Shown here piece after piece: positions 16,473 to 26,195 of a DNA stretch of 64,000 nucleotides (its first letter is position 1; each line of letters begins with the position of its first letter). This stretch comes from Ignavibacteria bacterium (GTDB taxonomy: Bacteria; Bacteroidota; Ignavibacteria; Kapaibacteriales; UBA961). The DNA lies in contig CANLII010000004.1 in assembly GCA_947491315.1 (NCBI GenBank), positions 61,470 through 125,469 on the forward strand, written 5' to 3'. The notes under the pieces were generated by a model. It searched no databases. It was not told where the DNA came from and saw only the letters and a list, made by a program, of their open reading frames with translations. The position numbers and the translations under genes are program-made.

Positions 16473-18659
16473 TCAAGAAGTTGTACTTTCATCAGGATTC
16501 ACAGCAGTATCGGTTGATGCTTCAGTATCCGTTGATACTGGAGTATCGGTTGAAGCTGTAGTATCAGTGATGGTTTGCTCGTCCTTTGCATCAACCTGAG
16601 TTCTGGGCAAATCCTTTGCAAACTTTTCCAATTTCGAAATAATGGTGAGAGGAGGTAGTTCTTCTCCGCGAATGATGATATCCAATTCTTCGCCATTAAT
16701 GGTTTCTCTTTCAAGAAGAACTTTGGATACTCTGTGGAGTAAATCAATATTCTCTCTGAGTAATTGTTCGGCTTTATCGCTTGAACGAACAAGTATGGAT
16801 TTCACTTCTCCATCAACCAATTGAGCGGTTTGTTCACTGACATTACTTTTTTGGGTGATATCTCTTCCAAGAAAGACCTCATCTTGCTTATTTGCAACCA
16901 TGACAGGTCCGACTGCATCACTCATACCCCATTCGCAGACCATTTTACGAGCCAAACTGGTGGCTCTTTCGAGATCATTTCCGGCTCCTGTGGTCAATTG
17001 ATTGAATACAACTTTCTCAGCAGCTCTGCCGGCAAGAAGAGTTACTATTCTGGTTTCGAGATAATCTCGAGAATATGAATGCATTTCTTCTGAAGGAAGA
17101 TATGAGGTCACTCCCAAAGCTCTACCCCTTGGGATGATTGTCACTTTATGCACAGGATCACTCAATTTCAAAAGCTTTCCTGCAAGGGCATGTCCCACTT
17201 CATGATAAGCAGTTACTTCTTTTTCTTTATCTGAAATCACCATGCTTTTGCGTTCAACACCCATGATGATTTTGTCTTTTGCACTTTCAAAATCTTCCAT
17301 TGAGACGGAAGTTTTGCTTTTCCGTGCAGCGAAAAGTGCTGCTTCATTCACAAGATTTGCAAGATCGGCACCAGACATTCCGGGAGTGCCTTTGGCAATA
17401 ATTTCAGGATTTACATCTTCATGAGTTGGTACTTTTTTCATGTGAATTTTGAGAATTTCTTCGCGACCTTTCACATCAGGTCTATCAACAACAACTTGTC
17501 TGTCAAATCGACCTGGTCTTAAAAGTGCAGCATCTAGTACATCCGGACGATTTGTTGCAGCTATAATGATGATACCGTTATTTTGCTCGAAACCATCCAT
17601 TTCAACAAGCAATTGATTGAGCGTCTGTTCTCTTTCATCATGTCCACCACCAAGTCCGGCACCGCGTTGTCTTCCAACTGCATCAATTTCATCAATGAAT
17701 ACAAGGCATGGAGAGCTTTTCTTTGCTTGATCAAAAAGATCTCTCACACGGCTTGCACCAACTCCCACGAACATTTCCACGAAGTCAGCTCCGGAAATGG
17801 AGAAGAAGGGAACATTGGCCTCGCCTGAAACTGCTCTTGCAAGAAGAGTCTTTCCGGTACCCGGAGGACCAAGTAATAGAACGCCTCTGGGAATTTTTCC
17901 ACCAAGTATTTGAAATTTACTTGGATCTTTCAGAAATTCAACCACTTCTTGAAGTTCATATTTTGCTTCATCGCATCCTGCAACATCTGTAAACATCACA
18001 CGATTTGCTTGATTCTCATTGAGCATTTTCACTCTCGCTTTGCCAAAAGAGAAAATGCCTTTTGGTCCACCACCGCCTTGCATGCGTCGCATGACAAACA
18101 TATATACGACAATCAAAGCAATCCATGGGAGGAAGGATACTAACATGCCCCACCAGGGACTATCACCTTCTTTATATACCCAATAAATTCCTCGTTCTGA
18201 CCATTCTTTTTCCATTGCGCCATCAAGGAATCCAAGCTCTGTTTTGAAATGTTGTATATAAATAATTTTACCAGCTTCACCGTTTATTGAAACTTGTTCT
18301 TTCAATGTTCCACGAAATACATAGCGATTGAATTGTGATTTTTCGATCGTTGCTGAGGCAATCTTATTATTTGTTAGATAATCTCTGTATTGGGTATAGG
18401 CAACATCCCATTCTTTCTTCTGATTTGCATGCATGAGCATATAGACAATCACAATACCCGTAAACATTGCTCCCCAAATGAGAAGGGAGCGCATTATTTT
18501 ACCGGTTGGTGATTCACCTGGACCTTGCCCACCACGCATATTATTATTTCCATTATTAAAATTTGGTTTTGGACCAGTATTTTTACTGACCTTCTTTGGT
18601 AAACCTTTTGTCTTTTTATCGGGTGTTTTGTCTTCTGAAGATTGGTGCATTTGATTCAT
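16473..18659 (-). CDS. ftsH: ATP-dependent zinc metalloprotease FtsH
   Basis: A 728-residue membrane-anchored AAA+ protease for quality control of membrane and regulatory proteins. Positions from ATG 18659: transmembrane segments about 56-74 and 171-189 with a periplasmic domain between, Walker A GPPGTGKT (264-271), Walker B FIDEIDA (near 321), arginine-finger region RPGRFDR, and zinc motif HEVGH (486-490). The open frame reaches 18773 but the segment upstream of 18659 looks non-coding. The last about 33 residues are an unusual Thr/Ser/Asp tail with four TDTxxS hexapeptides. An Asn/Pro/Gly-rich N-terminal tail precedes the first membrane segment. A gap of 126 bases after mutL holds its leader. 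Confidence 0.96.
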   Translation of the reverse strand: MNQMHQSSEDKTPDKKTKGLPKKVSKNTGPKPNFNNGNNNMRGGQGPGESPTGKIMRSLLIWGAMFTGIVIVYMLMHANQKKEWDVAYTQYRDYLTNNKIASATIEKSQFNRYVFRGTLKEQVSINGEAGKIIYIQHFKTELGFLDGAMEKEWSERGIYWVYKEGDSPWWGMLVSFLPWIALIVVYMFVMRRMQGGGGPKGIFSFGKARVKMLNENQANRVMFTDVAGCDEAKYELQEVVEFLKDPSKFQILGGKIPRGVLLLGPPGTGKTLLARAVSGEANVPFFSISGADFVEMFVGVGASRVRDLFDQAKKSSPCLVFIDEIDAVGRQRGAGLGGGHDEREQTLNQLLVEMDGFEQNNGIIIIAATNRPDVLDAALLRPGRFDRQVVVDRPDVKGREEILKIHMKKVPTHEDVNPEIIAKGTPGMSGADLANLVNEAALFAARKSKTSVSMEDFESAKDKIIMGVERKSMVISDKEKEVTAYHEVGHALAGKLLKLSDPVHKVTIIPRGRALGVTSYLPSEEMHSYSRDYLETRIVTLLAGRAAEKVVFNQLTTGAGNDLERATSLARKMVCEWGMSDAVGPVMVANKQDEVFLGRDITQKSNVSEQTAQLVDGEVKSILVRSSDKAEQLLRENIDLLHRVSKVLLERETINGEELDIIIRGEELPPLTIISKLEKFAKDLPRTQVDAKDEQTITDTTASTDTPVSTDTEASTDTAVNPDESTTS
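16494..16574 (-). repeat. Degenerate 18-bp repeat coding the FtsH C-terminal TDTxxS tail
   Basis: The end of ftsH encodes four consecutive hexapeptides of the form TDTxxS/N ([24 protein letters not shown]), so the DNA repeats with an 18-base period. Low-complexity tails of this sort are variable and probably flexible. Confidence 0.6.
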
Positions 18660-18785
18660 TATTATATCGGCTCCGATGGTATAAAGCATCGCTTTGTAAA
18701 ATTCTGAAAAAAGGAATGTTGGTTTGACGATTATCATTACCATTTCATTGCTTTTGGTGTAAAAAAAGAACAAATATGGTGTATT

Positions 18786-20609
18786 TTAGGAAGTACGCCC
18801 AAAGCGTCTATCGAACTCTCGTAATTGCATTTCAAGAATGACAGGTCTGCCATGTGGACAAACTCCCGGCATTTCGCAAGCAAAAAGATCTTGAATGAGA
18901 GATTTCATCTCGTTTTCTGACAATATATGACCTGCCTTGATTGCGGCTTTACATCCCATAGTTGCCGCAATATTGTCTCTGCTTCCATGTGGTCTGATTT
19001 CTTCATATTCTCTGTATTGGGTGATGATTTCTTGCAGTGCCAAGTGTTCTGTTCCAGCAACAATATCAAAAGGAACGGCTATAAGGCTGATTTCTTTGCC
19101 TGCTTGTGAGAACCTGAACCCCAATTTTTCCAGATCTGCTTGCAAATGCGTGAACATTAAGAAGTCTTCCGGCAAGAGATTGACCAAGATTGGAAATAAA
19201 AGTGTTTGACCTTGCATGGCTTGAACATTCAATGCTCTTAGAGATTTTTCATAGATGATTCTTTCATGTGCGGCATGCTGATCAACAATCATCACTCCAT
19301 CTAAGTTTTGAATGAAGATGTATTTTGCATGCAATTGCCACATTGAACCGAATTCTCTTTGTGAGGTCGGAACATGTTCTGTTTTTGGAGCAAGTAACTC
19401 TTTCTCGGCTCCAAACAAATGCTCGAATGCAGTTCTATGCTGGGAAGTGATTTCTTGTGAATCCGAATTCCTAATATTTGAATGTACAATCTCTCCGGTC
19501 ATGCGATTTACATATGATGAACCTGTAGGTATTGTGTCTTTGTGAGTTGAAATGCTCAATCTCTCAAATGGCTGACTTGCAATTTGTTCTCTAAATTGCA
19601 TTTCTGGTATGATATGCGCCTTTGAAAGTGCATTGCCAATGGCATGATGTATGGCATTATATATACCCCTTTCATACTCGAATTTGACTTCATGCTTTTG
19701 TGGATGGACATTCACATCGACTTTTGTGGGATCTATGGTGAGATGTACCACAAAAAAAGGATGCATATTTTTTTCGATGAGATGTTCATATGGCTGAAAT
19801 ACAGCATGCGCTAATGAACGACTTATGATGGGTCTTTGATTCATGAAAAAATGTTGACCAGCTCTTGATTGTCTTGCCAGATGGGGAAGTCCTGCAAATC
19901 CACTTACGAGCACCTCAGGAGTTTCATGTAGAAATGGTAATAGTCCCTCAGAAACTTCTTTTCCATAAAGATGTTGTATGCGTTCTTTCAATGTTGAAAC
20001 AGGTACATCAAACACGAGAGTATCACCATCATAGAATGTGAATCTGCAATCTGGATGTCCGAGAGCCGAGCGATACATGGTTTCTGAAATATGTCTGAAT
20101 TCAACCAAGTCCGATTTCAAGAATTTTTTTCTGGCGGGAACATTGAAAAACATATTTTTTACGATGACTTGCGTACCGGCTTCCATTATGCATGGTTCTA
20201 ATATGAGTTCTTGCAAGGGTTCCGCTGATAATGACCAACCATGTTCTGCATCTCTTCTTTTTGTTTTGATTTCAAGATGAGCAACCGCTGCTATGGAAGC
20301 AAGTGCTTCACCTCGGAATCCAAGAGTGGAAATTCTTTCAAGATCTTGTGATGTTTTGATTTTACTTGTGGCATGTCTTTGAATGCTGAGTAGGAGATCT
20401 TCTTTGCTCATGCCTGATCCATTGTCAATCACATGGATCGCTTGTTTTCCGGCTTTGTGAGCTATAACAAGAATTGATTCAGCACCTGCATCGAGTGCAT
20501 TTTCAACCAATTCTTTGATGATGGATTCTGGTCTTTGTACAACTTCTCCCGCCGCAATTTGATTTGCGATATGATCGGGAAGAAGCGCTATAGTTTTTGT
20601 AGAAAGCAT
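18786..20609 (-). CDS. mutL: DNA mismatch repair protein MutL
   Basis: A 607-residue GHKL ATPase that links MutS recognition to strand incision. Seen: N-terminal motifs AAGEVVQRPESIIKELVENALDAGA, DNGSGM and GFRGEALASIAAV; a C-terminal dimerisation/endonuclease domain with DQHAAHERIIYE, the metal-binding nuclease signature, and CPHGRP. So this is an endonuclease-type MutL, as expected without MutH. ATG 20609 (LSTKTIALLPDHIAN) is chosen; the frame also opens at a GTG at 20621 overlapping pfkA. It starts four bases after the pfkA stop. Confidence 0.95.
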   Translation of the reverse strand: MLSTKTIALLPDHIANQIAAGEVVQRPESIIKELVENALDAGAESILVIAHKAGKQAIHVIDNGSGMSKEDLLLSIQRHATSKIKTSQDLERISTLGFRGEALASIAAVAHLEIKTKRRDAEHGWSLSAEPLQELILEPCIMEAGTQVIVKNMFFNVPARKKFLKSDLVEFRHISETMYRSALGHPDCRFTFYDGDTLVFDVPVSTLKERIQHLYGKEVSEGLLPFLHETPEVLVSGFAGLPHLARQSRAGQHFFMNQRPIISRSLAHAVFQPYEHLIEKNMHPFFVVHLTIDPTKVDVNVHPQKHEVKFEYERGIYNAIHHAIGNALSKAHIIPEMQFREQIASQPFERLSISTHKDTIPTGSSYVNRMTGEIVHSNIRNSDSQEITSQHRTAFEHLFGAEKELLAPKTEHVPTSQREFGSMWQLHAKYIFIQNLDGVMIVDQHAAHERIIYEKSLRALNVQAMQGQTLLFPILVNLLPEDFLMFTHLQADLEKLGFRFSQAGKEISLIAVPFDIVAGTEHLALQEIITQYREYEEIRPHGSRDNIAATMGCKAAIKAGHILSENEMKSLIQDLFACEMPGVCPHGRPVILEMQLREFDRRFGRTS

Positions 20610-20613
20610 ATTA

Positions 20614-21717
20614 TTAGTCACCGAAACTTATACCGATATCTCTTGCAGTTTGAATGATTTCACTATCAATCGGAACGCGTTTCATTCTGCGAGTCACTTC
20701 GCTGAGAGGAACTGTATTGACATATGGTGGATCAAGTGCAACCATTACATCGGAATGACCATCAGCGATTGCTCTGACAGCTGAAGCGCCAAATCGAAGA
20801 GCAAGCAATCTATCATTTGCCGTGGGCATGCCGCCTCTTTGTAAATGTCCGAGCACAACAAGTCGAGTTTCTTTGCCTGTATGATGCTCAATTTCTTTGA
20901 CGAGTTTTTCTCCGGCACCACCCAATCGCACTGCTTGACCAATAGTTTGGCCAATGACAGAAACGCTGCCGTCTTTTGGAAGAGCGCCTTCTGCAATCAC
21001 AATGATTGAAAAATGATGACCAAAATGTTCTCTTTCTTTGATTTTATTGACAACGGAATTGATGTCATAGGGAATTTCCGGGAGTAAGATGCAATCAGCA
21101 GTGCCCGCAATTCCTGAATGTAATGCTATCCAACCGGCATATCGTCCCATGACTTCAACGAGCATCACTCTTTCATGTGCCTCGGCAGTGGAATGTAATC
21201 GATCGATGCAATTTGTTGCGAATTCAACAGCAGTTTCAAAACCGAATGTTGCAATTGTTTTTTCGAGATCATTATCAATTGTTTTTGGAACACCAATCAC
21301 TTGCAATCCCTTCTGGGCAAGTATATGTGCTATTTCCATTGAGCCATCTCCTCCAATGGAGATCAGTGCATCAATGCCCATGGATTTGAATGTGGAAATG
21401 ATTTCATCTGTACGATCTATTTCAGTTGTGGATCCATCAGGATGCACAATTGGATAATGCAAGGGATTTCCCTTATTAGTTGTTCCAAGAATTGTTCCAC
21501 CAAGATGTGTTATTCCACGGACGGAATCCGGAGTAAGTACTAAGGTCCCACCACCATATCTTGTGAATTCATTGGGTGAAAGTATTCCATTGAATCCATT
21601 GCGAATTCCTATGCATTTCCAATTTCTTTGATGAGCGGAGAGAACCGCGGAGCGTATAACTGCATTTAATCCAGGTGCATCGCCACCACCGGTGCTTATT
21701 GCTATTGTTTTAGACAT
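20614..21717 (-). CDS. pfkA: 6-phosphofructokinase
   Basis: A 367-residue group A phosphofructokinase of glycolysis. Seen: STGGGDAPGLNAVIR at the N-terminus, IGGDGS (Gly-Gly-Asp-Gly-Ser 122-126) in the phosphoryl-donor site, PKTIDND with the catalytic Asp148, EVMGRYAGWIAL, and HLQRGG. The donor-site residue equivalent to E. coli 104 is Gly, which is the ATP-type choice, while the residue equivalent to 124 is Lys145, which is common in PPi-type and some ATP-type enzymes, so the phosphoryl donor is not certain. ATG 21717 is chosen over 21726. It lies between the haloperoxidase-like gene and mutL with short gaps. Confidence 0.92.
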   Translation of the reverse strand: MSKTIAISTGGGDAPGLNAVIRSAVLSAHQRNWKCIGIRNGFNGILSPNEFTRYGGGTLVLTPDSVRGITHLGGTILGTTNKGNPLHYPIVHPDGSTTEIDRTDEIISTFKSMGIDALISIGGDGSMEIAHILAQKGLQVIGVPKTIDNDLEKTIATFGFETAVEFATNCIDRLHSTAEAHERVMLVEVMGRYAGWIALHSGIAGTADCILLPEIPYDINSVVNKIKEREHFGHHFSIIVIAEGALPKDGSVSVIGQTIGQAVRLGGAGEKLVKEIEHHTGKETRLVVLGHLQRGGMPTANDRLLALRFGASAVRAIADGHSDVMVALDPPYVNTVPLSEVTRRMKRVPIDSEIIQTARDIGISFGD

Positions 21718-21729
21718 ATTTATCATTGA

Positions 21730-23094
21730 TTATTCTTGTTCTTCTCGAGGTTTTCTGAGATGTAATTTATCCCAAACATATCCGCCAATTTCTTTTCCTA
21801 TTCTATTGCCTTCATCACATGCTCTACGAAAATGGATGCCTCCATAAATCCGACTTATTGATGCTTCATATGCTGCGGCATGATAATTTGGAAATGAGCG
21901 GATTGGTAAACCAAATCGTATCTCAGTTGAATCTGCAAATAAAAATTCACCAAAGAGTCTTGTGAGTACTTCCGCACTTGCAGAAGAAATAGTGCTATGA
22001 CCGCTTGTATGTTCGGGAAAAGGAGGTGTCTGAAGATATGGTTCCCAGGTTGAGTCAATGTATTTATTGATAAATGTGACGGGGCGAATATAATGTGATG
22101 AGTATTTTTCATTCCAACATGCAGTGAAGGCATCAAAAAGTGTTGTTCCAACAAGAGTATATGCTTCAATTGCTTGCATCATATCGGCATTGACTCTGTC
22201 ACACCCCACTTTTGCGAGAGCTAGCCAATGTCCACCGGGTGAGATTTGTCTTGTATTGAATACAAAATGTCCTTGATGCCATGCTTTGATTGGATTGCAA
22301 TCCCAGAATGCAGCAATTTCTTTTTGTTCAAGCGTCAGATTTTTGGAAGTGATATACACTTGCATTACTTGATCATAGAATGGTGAATTGGGTGTTTCAT
22401 CATAAGTGATTGGTGGGAGTGGTCTGAATTGTGATGCAGAATCAAGCACCAATGTGCGCAATGTTTTGAACCATGGATCAAGAGGATCTGCAAATTCAGG
22501 TGGAGTTGGTTCCCATTTGCCTTTTCCCTTTGGAAAATTATAGCGTGGTCTACCTTGATTCTTTGTATATCCATCATCTTTGAACCATGTTATCGCATAT
22601 TTCCCAATATTCTCACCATGCTGTATGGAGCGTTCAATGATATCATCTCCTTTGTCAATATCTTCATATTCTTCTTCAATCACTTCGATCTGAGCTTTAT
22701 ACATGCTGTCGGAATAATGCGATCTATACAATACTTTTTTTACTACAGTTTTATATGCTGAAATGGCACATAATCTCCAGTCATATTGAAGAGACATATC
22801 TGGCAAGGGAGGATTGTCGAAACTATGTAATTGTCCTGTCAGCGGTCTATATTGTGTAGCAAATCCAGGTTGTGCTGCAGTATATGCCGCAATATTTGCA
22901 TACGCATAATGTTTGGAAATAACCGCTGGTGAGAATCCATCTTCCATAATGATGTCAGTCATCATGGCATTCCAATCATGCACAAATCGAGCTTGCTTGT
23001 ACTTGATGGAATCGGGAATCGCTTGTTTTTGAGCAATGAGAGAAAAGGAAGTCGACGCTACCATTACTGCGAATAACACAATGAGCTTTTTCAT
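21730..23094 (-). CDS. Secreted vanadium haloperoxidase / PAP2-like protein
   Basis: A 454-residue exported protein: hydrophobic signal peptide (KKLIVLFAVMVASTSFSLIA, then QKQ). The C-terminal part carries the acid phosphatase/vanadium haloperoxidase active-site pattern: YIRPVTFI (first Lys/Arg-Pro region), PPFPEHTSGHSTISSASAE (PSGH-like core) and SRIYGGIHFR (Arg and catalytic His). Bacteroidota have many such proteins; whether this one binds vanadate or is a phosphatase cannot be told. ATG 23094 is used; the frame also opens at TTG 23100. It starts two bases after the GNAT stop, in the same operon. Confidence 0.82.
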   Translation of the reverse strand: MKKLIVLFAVMVASTSFSLIAQKQAIPDSIKYKQARFVHDWNAMMTDIIMEDGFSPAVISKHYAYANIAAYTAAQPGFATQYRPLTGQLHSFDNPPLPDMSLQYDWRLCAISAYKTVVKKVLYRSHYSDSMYKAQIEVIEEEYEDIDKGDDIIERSIQHGENIGKYAITWFKDDGYTKNQGRPRYNFPKGKGKWEPTPPEFADPLDPWFKTLRTLVLDSASQFRPLPPITYDETPNSPFYDQVMQVYITSKNLTLEQKEIAAFWDCNPIKAWHQGHFVFNTRQISPGGHWLALAKVGCDRVNADMMQAIEAYTLVGTTLFDAFTACWNEKYSSHYIRPVTFINKYIDSTWEPYLQTPPFPEHTSGHSTISSASAEVLTRLFGEFLFADSTEIRFGLPIRSFPNYHAAAYEASISRIYGGIHFRRACDEGNRIGKEIGGYVWDKLHLRKPREEQE

Positions 23095-23096
23095 AT

Positions 23097-23591
23097 TCAA
23101 TTTTGAGGATGTGATGAGAGTAATTTTGAGTATATCAATGTGGGTCCATGTTTGCCGGAAATATCATTTCCAATAATGAAAAACCCATTTTTGACATTCA
23201 ATCTATACATGATTGAGTTATTGAAAAGTGTTTTCGTTCTAATCATTCTGTATTGATTGTTTATGCACCATTCATGTTGCATGTTTATAAGGGATTGTGC
23301 AATTCCATGTTTTCTATACAGGGGATGAACACCCCCTAACCAACTATAGAAAATATCACAGGAATATTGATAACCAATTTTGAAAGCTATGAGAGTATTA
23401 TCAGAATTTCTAGCTAACAATATAAGTGCAGGTTTGTGTTTCATTGCACCGAAATAGTCACGATTAGGCTTATTCTCAAAAAGTGACAGAGACAAGTTCA
23501 CCAATTCTTCCAAAAGTTCATCATTGGGGATTGAATCGATATAATCGAAAGTGATTTCTCCAAATTGGCTATGTATGGTATTTCCAGTCAT
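23097..23591 (-). CDS. GNAT-family N-acetyltransferase
   Basis: A 164-residue acetyltransferase with the GNAT core: IAFKIGYQYSCDIFYSWLGGVHPLYRKHGIAQSL contains strand 4 and the acetyl-CoA loop (here RKHGIA, an R/Q-x-x-G-x-A type), followed by IRTKTLFNNSIMYRLNVKNGFFIIG. The acceptor is unknown. It begins the leftward operon GNAT-haloperoxidase-pfkA-mutL and is divergent from dapD with a 68-base gap. Confidence 0.8.
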   Translation of the reverse strand: MTGNTIHSQFGEITFDYIDSIPNDELLEELVNLSLSLFENKPNRDYFGAMKHKPALILLARNSDNTLIAFKIGYQYSCDIFYSWLGGVHPLYRKHGIAQSLINMQHEWCINNQYRMIRTKTLFNNSIMYRLNVKNGFFIIGNDISGKHGPTLIYSKLLSSHPQN

Positions 23592-23659
23592 GAACTAAGT
23601 TACAAAAATGCTAACTTGTCTTCTACGACTTTTGTTCTTTCAACTTTAATTTATCCATC

Positions 23660-24496
23660 ATGCATCCTCTTCAATCTTCAATCGAATCTCTTATTGGTAG
23701 TTCAGTCGAACATATACAAGCTCAAGAAAATCTTGCTGTTTTGGAAGAGTTCCTTCATGCTTTGAATGCGGGTGCAATTCGTGCTGCAACTTGTGATGAA
23801 TCCGGAACTTGGACTGTTCATCAATGGGTGAAGCAGGGCATATTATTACTCTTTAAGGTTGGTGTTTTGAAAGATATGTCTATTTCGGGAATGCCATTCT
23901 TTGATAAGCATACAATTCCATTGAAAGCAATATCCATACATGACAATGTGCGTTTGGTTCCTGGTGGCTCTGCCATTAGGACCGGATCATATATTGCTCC
24001 GGGAGTGATTTGCATGCCACCAATGTATATTAATATCGGTGCATATGTTGATTCGGGCACAATGGTTGACTCTCATGCATTGGTTGGTACATGTGCTCAA
24101 ATCGGGAAAAATGTACATATCAGTGCAGCAGCTCAGATAGGTGGTGTATTGGAGCCTGCCGGTGCCAGACCTGTGATTATTGAGGACAATGTGATGATAG
24201 GTGGTAATTGTGGAGTATATGAAGGTGTGATGATTCGTAATCGAGCAGTATTGGGCACGGGAGTTATACTCAATGCTTCGACGCATGTCTATGACTTGGT
24301 ACATGGGGTTATAATCAAGCCAAAAGCAGGGGAGCCATTGGAGATTCCGGCGAATGCCGTAGTAATACCTGGTTCAAGATCAATTGATTCTTCATTTGGC
24401 AGAGAACACGGACTTTCAATATCAACGCCTTTGATAGTCAAATATCGTGATGAGAAAACTGACGCAAAAACAGCTTTGGAAGATAGTTTGAGATAA
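23660..24496 (+). CDS. dapD: Tetrahydrodipicolinate N-succinyltransferase
   Basis: A 278-residue left-handed beta-helix acyltransferase of lysine and meso-diaminopimelate synthesis, using succinyl-CoA. Seen: an N-terminal helical domain, then hexapeptide repeats including GAYVDSGTMVDSHALVGTCAQIG, SAAAQIGGVLEP and VMIGGNCGVYEGV, with the family ending around VIPGSRSID. Length is normal. It is a single gene converging on rpmG across a bidirectional terminator. Confidence 0.94.
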   Translation: MHPLQSSIESLIGSSVEHIQAQENLAVLEEFLHALNAGAIRAATCDESGTWTVHQWVKQGILLLFKVGVLKDMSISGMPFFDKHTIPLKAISIHDNVRLVPGGSAIRTGSYIAPGVICMPPMYINIGAYVDSGTMVDSHALVGTCAQIGKNVHISAAAQIGGVLEPAGARPVIIEDNVMIGGNCGVYEGVMIRNRAVLGTGVILNASTHVYDLVHGVIIKPKAGEPLEIPANAVVIPGSRSIDSSFGREHGLSISTPLIVKYRDEKTDAKTALEDSLR

Positions 24497-24499
24497 AAA

Positions 24500-24521
24500 A
24501 AAACCGTCAAGTGACGGTTTT
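24500..24521. terminator. Bidirectional terminator between dapD and rpmG
   Basis: AAAACCGTCA and TGACGGTTTT form a 10-bp stem around AG; A-runs on the left and T-runs on the right let it serve both converging genes. The rpmG stop codon (24522-24520) overlaps its right edge. Confidence 0.75.
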
Positions 24522-24699
24522 ATCGAGTTTCTCTGTGAATCGTATGTCTGCGAAGGAATGGATTGTATTTCTTCAGTTCCAATCTCTCCGGATGATTCTG
24601 TTTGTTTTTGGTAGTGGTATAGCGTGAAGCAGGTCTGCCTTCTTTTTTTGCTTCCGTGCACTCAAGCGTAATGATGACGCGGGCTCCTTTCTTAGCCAT
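24520..24699 (-). CDS. rpmG: 50S ribosomal protein L33
   Basis: A 59-residue basic protein of the large subunit near the E site. Translation of the complement gives an N-terminus [14 protein letters not shown], then [22 protein letters not shown] and ending HTIHRETR, the classic L33 pattern. Only one Cys remains and the second CxxC-type pair is lost (NPFLRRH), so this is the zinc-free C-minus form. Start ATG 24699. It points away from the tRNA-secE locus, in which rpmG is often embedded in other bacteria. Confidence 0.95.
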   Translation of the reverse strand: MAKKGARVIITLECTEAKKEGRPASRYTTTKNKQNHPERLELKKYNPFLRRHTIHRETR

Positions 24700-24750
24700 G
24701 GTCTAGTCCTGAAATTATACTTTAATACTGAATTTCGATAGAATGAACGA

Positions 24751-24758
24751 CAAAAATA
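24751..24758 (-). promoter_or_regulatory. -7 box upstream of rpmG
   Basis: TATTTTTG on the minus strand, about 52 bases before ATG 24699. No TTG lies exactly 19-21 bases upstream, so it is a half match. Confidence 0.45.
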
Positions 24759-24854
24759 GGGAATTCATTGAGATAATTCAGCTTTTTTTTATGATTGTAC
24801 AGATAATTTATACCGACCTATCAAATAAAGCCAAAATATATTTGAAATATCCTC

Positions 24855-24884
24855 TTGTTCAATTCCGAAAAAACTGTAACTTTG
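24855..24884 (+). promoter_or_regulatory. Bacteroidota-type promoter of the tRNA-secE-rpl-rpo locus
   Basis: TTG (24855-24857), exactly 19 bases, then TAACTTTG (24877-24884): a full match to the Bacteroidota primary sigma factor consensus. It ends 17 bases before the first base of tRNA-Tyr, the spacing expected for a stable RNA promoter. Confidence 0.75.
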
Positions 24885-24901
24885 TAGTCTCTGCAATTGA
24901 A

Positions 24902-24983
24902 GGGCAGGTACCAGAGCGGTCAAATGGAGCAGACTGTAAATCTGCTGGCTTCGCCTTCGGAGGTTCGAATCCTTCCCTGCCCA
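24902..24983 (+). tRNA. tRNA-Tyr (GTA)
   Basis: Acceptor GGGCAGG pairs with CCTGCCC (24976-24982); anticodon GTA at 24936-24938; a long variable arm as in class II bacterial tRNA-Tyr. CCA is not encoded. Confidence 0.95.
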
Positions 24984-25006
24984 CAAAATTGCGAGCGTTT
25001 TGAAAT

Positions 25007-25079
25007 GCGGGAGTAACTCAGTTGGTAGAGTCACAGCCTTCCAAGCTGTTGGTCGCGAGTTCGAGTCTCGTCTCCCGCT
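25007..25079 (+). tRNA. tRNA-Gly (TCC)
   Basis: Acceptor GCGGGAG pairs with CTCCCGC (25072-25078); anticodon arm ACAGC/GCTGT with loop CTTCCAA, anticodon TCC at 25040-25042. CCA is not encoded. Confidence 0.95.
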
Positions 25080-25117
25080 CAACAGAAATTATGCAGAGTC
25101 GAAATACTGCATGAAAT

Positions 25118-25190
<73 letters not shown>

Positions 25191-25215
25191 CTTCACACGT
25201 GTATATTAGACAATT

Positions 25216-25288
25216 ACGGGTGTAGCTCAATCGGTAGAGCAACGGTCTCCAAAACCGTAGGTTGTGGGTTCAAGTCCTACCGCCCGTG
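25216..25288 (+). tRNA. tRNA-Trp (CCA)
   Basis: Acceptor ACGGGTG pairs with CGCCCGT (25281-25287, one G-U pair); anticodon arm ACGGT/ACCGT with anticodon CCA at 25249-25251. It directly precedes secE, a conserved order. Confidence 0.95.
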
Positions 25289-25316
25289 CTACGGCCAAAA
25301 CAGTCACAGGATTGAT

Positions 25317-25499
25317 ATGATTGCGAAAATCAAACAATATTCAGGCGAAGTCTCCAAAGAGATGAAGAAGGTTTCCTGGCCTACCAAGCAGCAGTTGAAG
25401 GAATCAACAATTGTGGTTATAGTCACATGTTTGTTAATTTCAGCATTTGTTTGGGTTATAGATTTCTTGATGACATCGTTTATACAGACGATATTCTAA
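25317..25499 (+). CDS. secE: Preprotein translocase subunit SecE
   Basis: A 60-residue single-span SecE, which clamps SecY in the translocon. Seen: an amphipathic cytoplasmic helix with SGEVSKEMKKVSWPT, the conserved family motif, then one hydrophobic segment. The open frame runs back through the tRNA genes, so ATG 25317 (IAKIKQYSGE) is chosen. The gene is 28 bases after tRNA-Trp and before nusG. Confidence 0.95.
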   Translation: MIAKIKQYSGEVSKEMKKVSWPTKQQLKESTIVVIVTCLLISAFVWVIDFLMTSFIQTIF

Positions 25500-25574
25500 G
25501 TCGGGTTGCCTTTGTTTGATTCAGTATTTATACATGCTGAATCTTTTTGTCTTAGCTGCAAATTTCCGCATGGA

Positions 25575-26159
25575 ATGAATATGGAAGAACTTAATGAAGA
25601 ACTTAACAATACACCGATTCGTCATGATTTAAAGTGGTATGCACTGCGTACCTTCACAAGTCATGAGTCTCGGGTTAAAGCAAGTATCGAGCAAGAGCTT
25701 GTTCGTCTTGATATTGAGGAAAAAGTGCGTACCATTATCATTCCTCAGGAAACTGTGTATGAAGTTCGTAATGGCAAGAGGCGGACACGCATAAAAAATA
25801 CATTGCCTGGTTATTTGCTTATTGAAGCTAATCTTGACAAGAAGTTGAAAGAAATTATTTGCTCATTACCTTCAGTGGTCAGTTTTGCTGGCACCAAAAC
25901 TGCGCCGACGCCGATTCAGCGAGATGAAGTGGATCGGATTCTTGGAAGGATGGAAGAGCGTAAGAATATAGCAACCATTGAAACTGCGTTCTCCATTGGT
26001 GATCCTGTAAAGGTGATCGAAGGGCCTTTTGCCACCTTTAGTGGTACAGTGAAGGCTCTCAATATCGAGAAGCAGAAGTTGAAGGTTGAAGTTGGTATTC
26101 TTGGAAGAAAGACGCCTGTGGAACTTGACTTCAGTCAAGTAGAAATGGAAAATCATTGA
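25575..26159 (+). CDS. nusG: Transcription termination/antitermination factor NusG
   Basis: A 194-residue transcription factor that binds RNA polymerase and couples it to ribosomes or Rho. Seen: an N-terminal NGN domain beginning KWYALRTFTSHE, with TLPGYLLIEAN, and a C-terminal KOW domain with GDPVKVIEGPFATFSGTVKAL. The frame opens at TTG 25506, but the extra N-terminal residues do not look like NusG; ATG 25575 or 25581 is the likely start. It lies between secE and rplK in the standard order. Confidence 0.94.
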   Translation: MNMEELNEELNNTPIRHDLKWYALRTFTSHESRVKASIEQELVRLDIEEKVRTIIIPQETVYEVRNGKRRTRIKNTLPGYLLIEANLDKKLKEIICSLPSVVSFAGTKTAPTPIQRDEVDRILGRMEERKNIATIETAFSIGDPVKVIEGPFATFSGTVKALNIEKQKLKVEVGILGRKTPVELDFSQVEMENH

Positions 26160-26195
26160 TAAATCATTGTCTCATATACCGTATCGACTAAAGTT

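Noticed and set aside
24789..25082. Minus-strand open frame of 97 codons over the tRNA genes
   Set aside because: It is the complement of tRNA-Tyr and tRNA-Gly and has no protein-like features.
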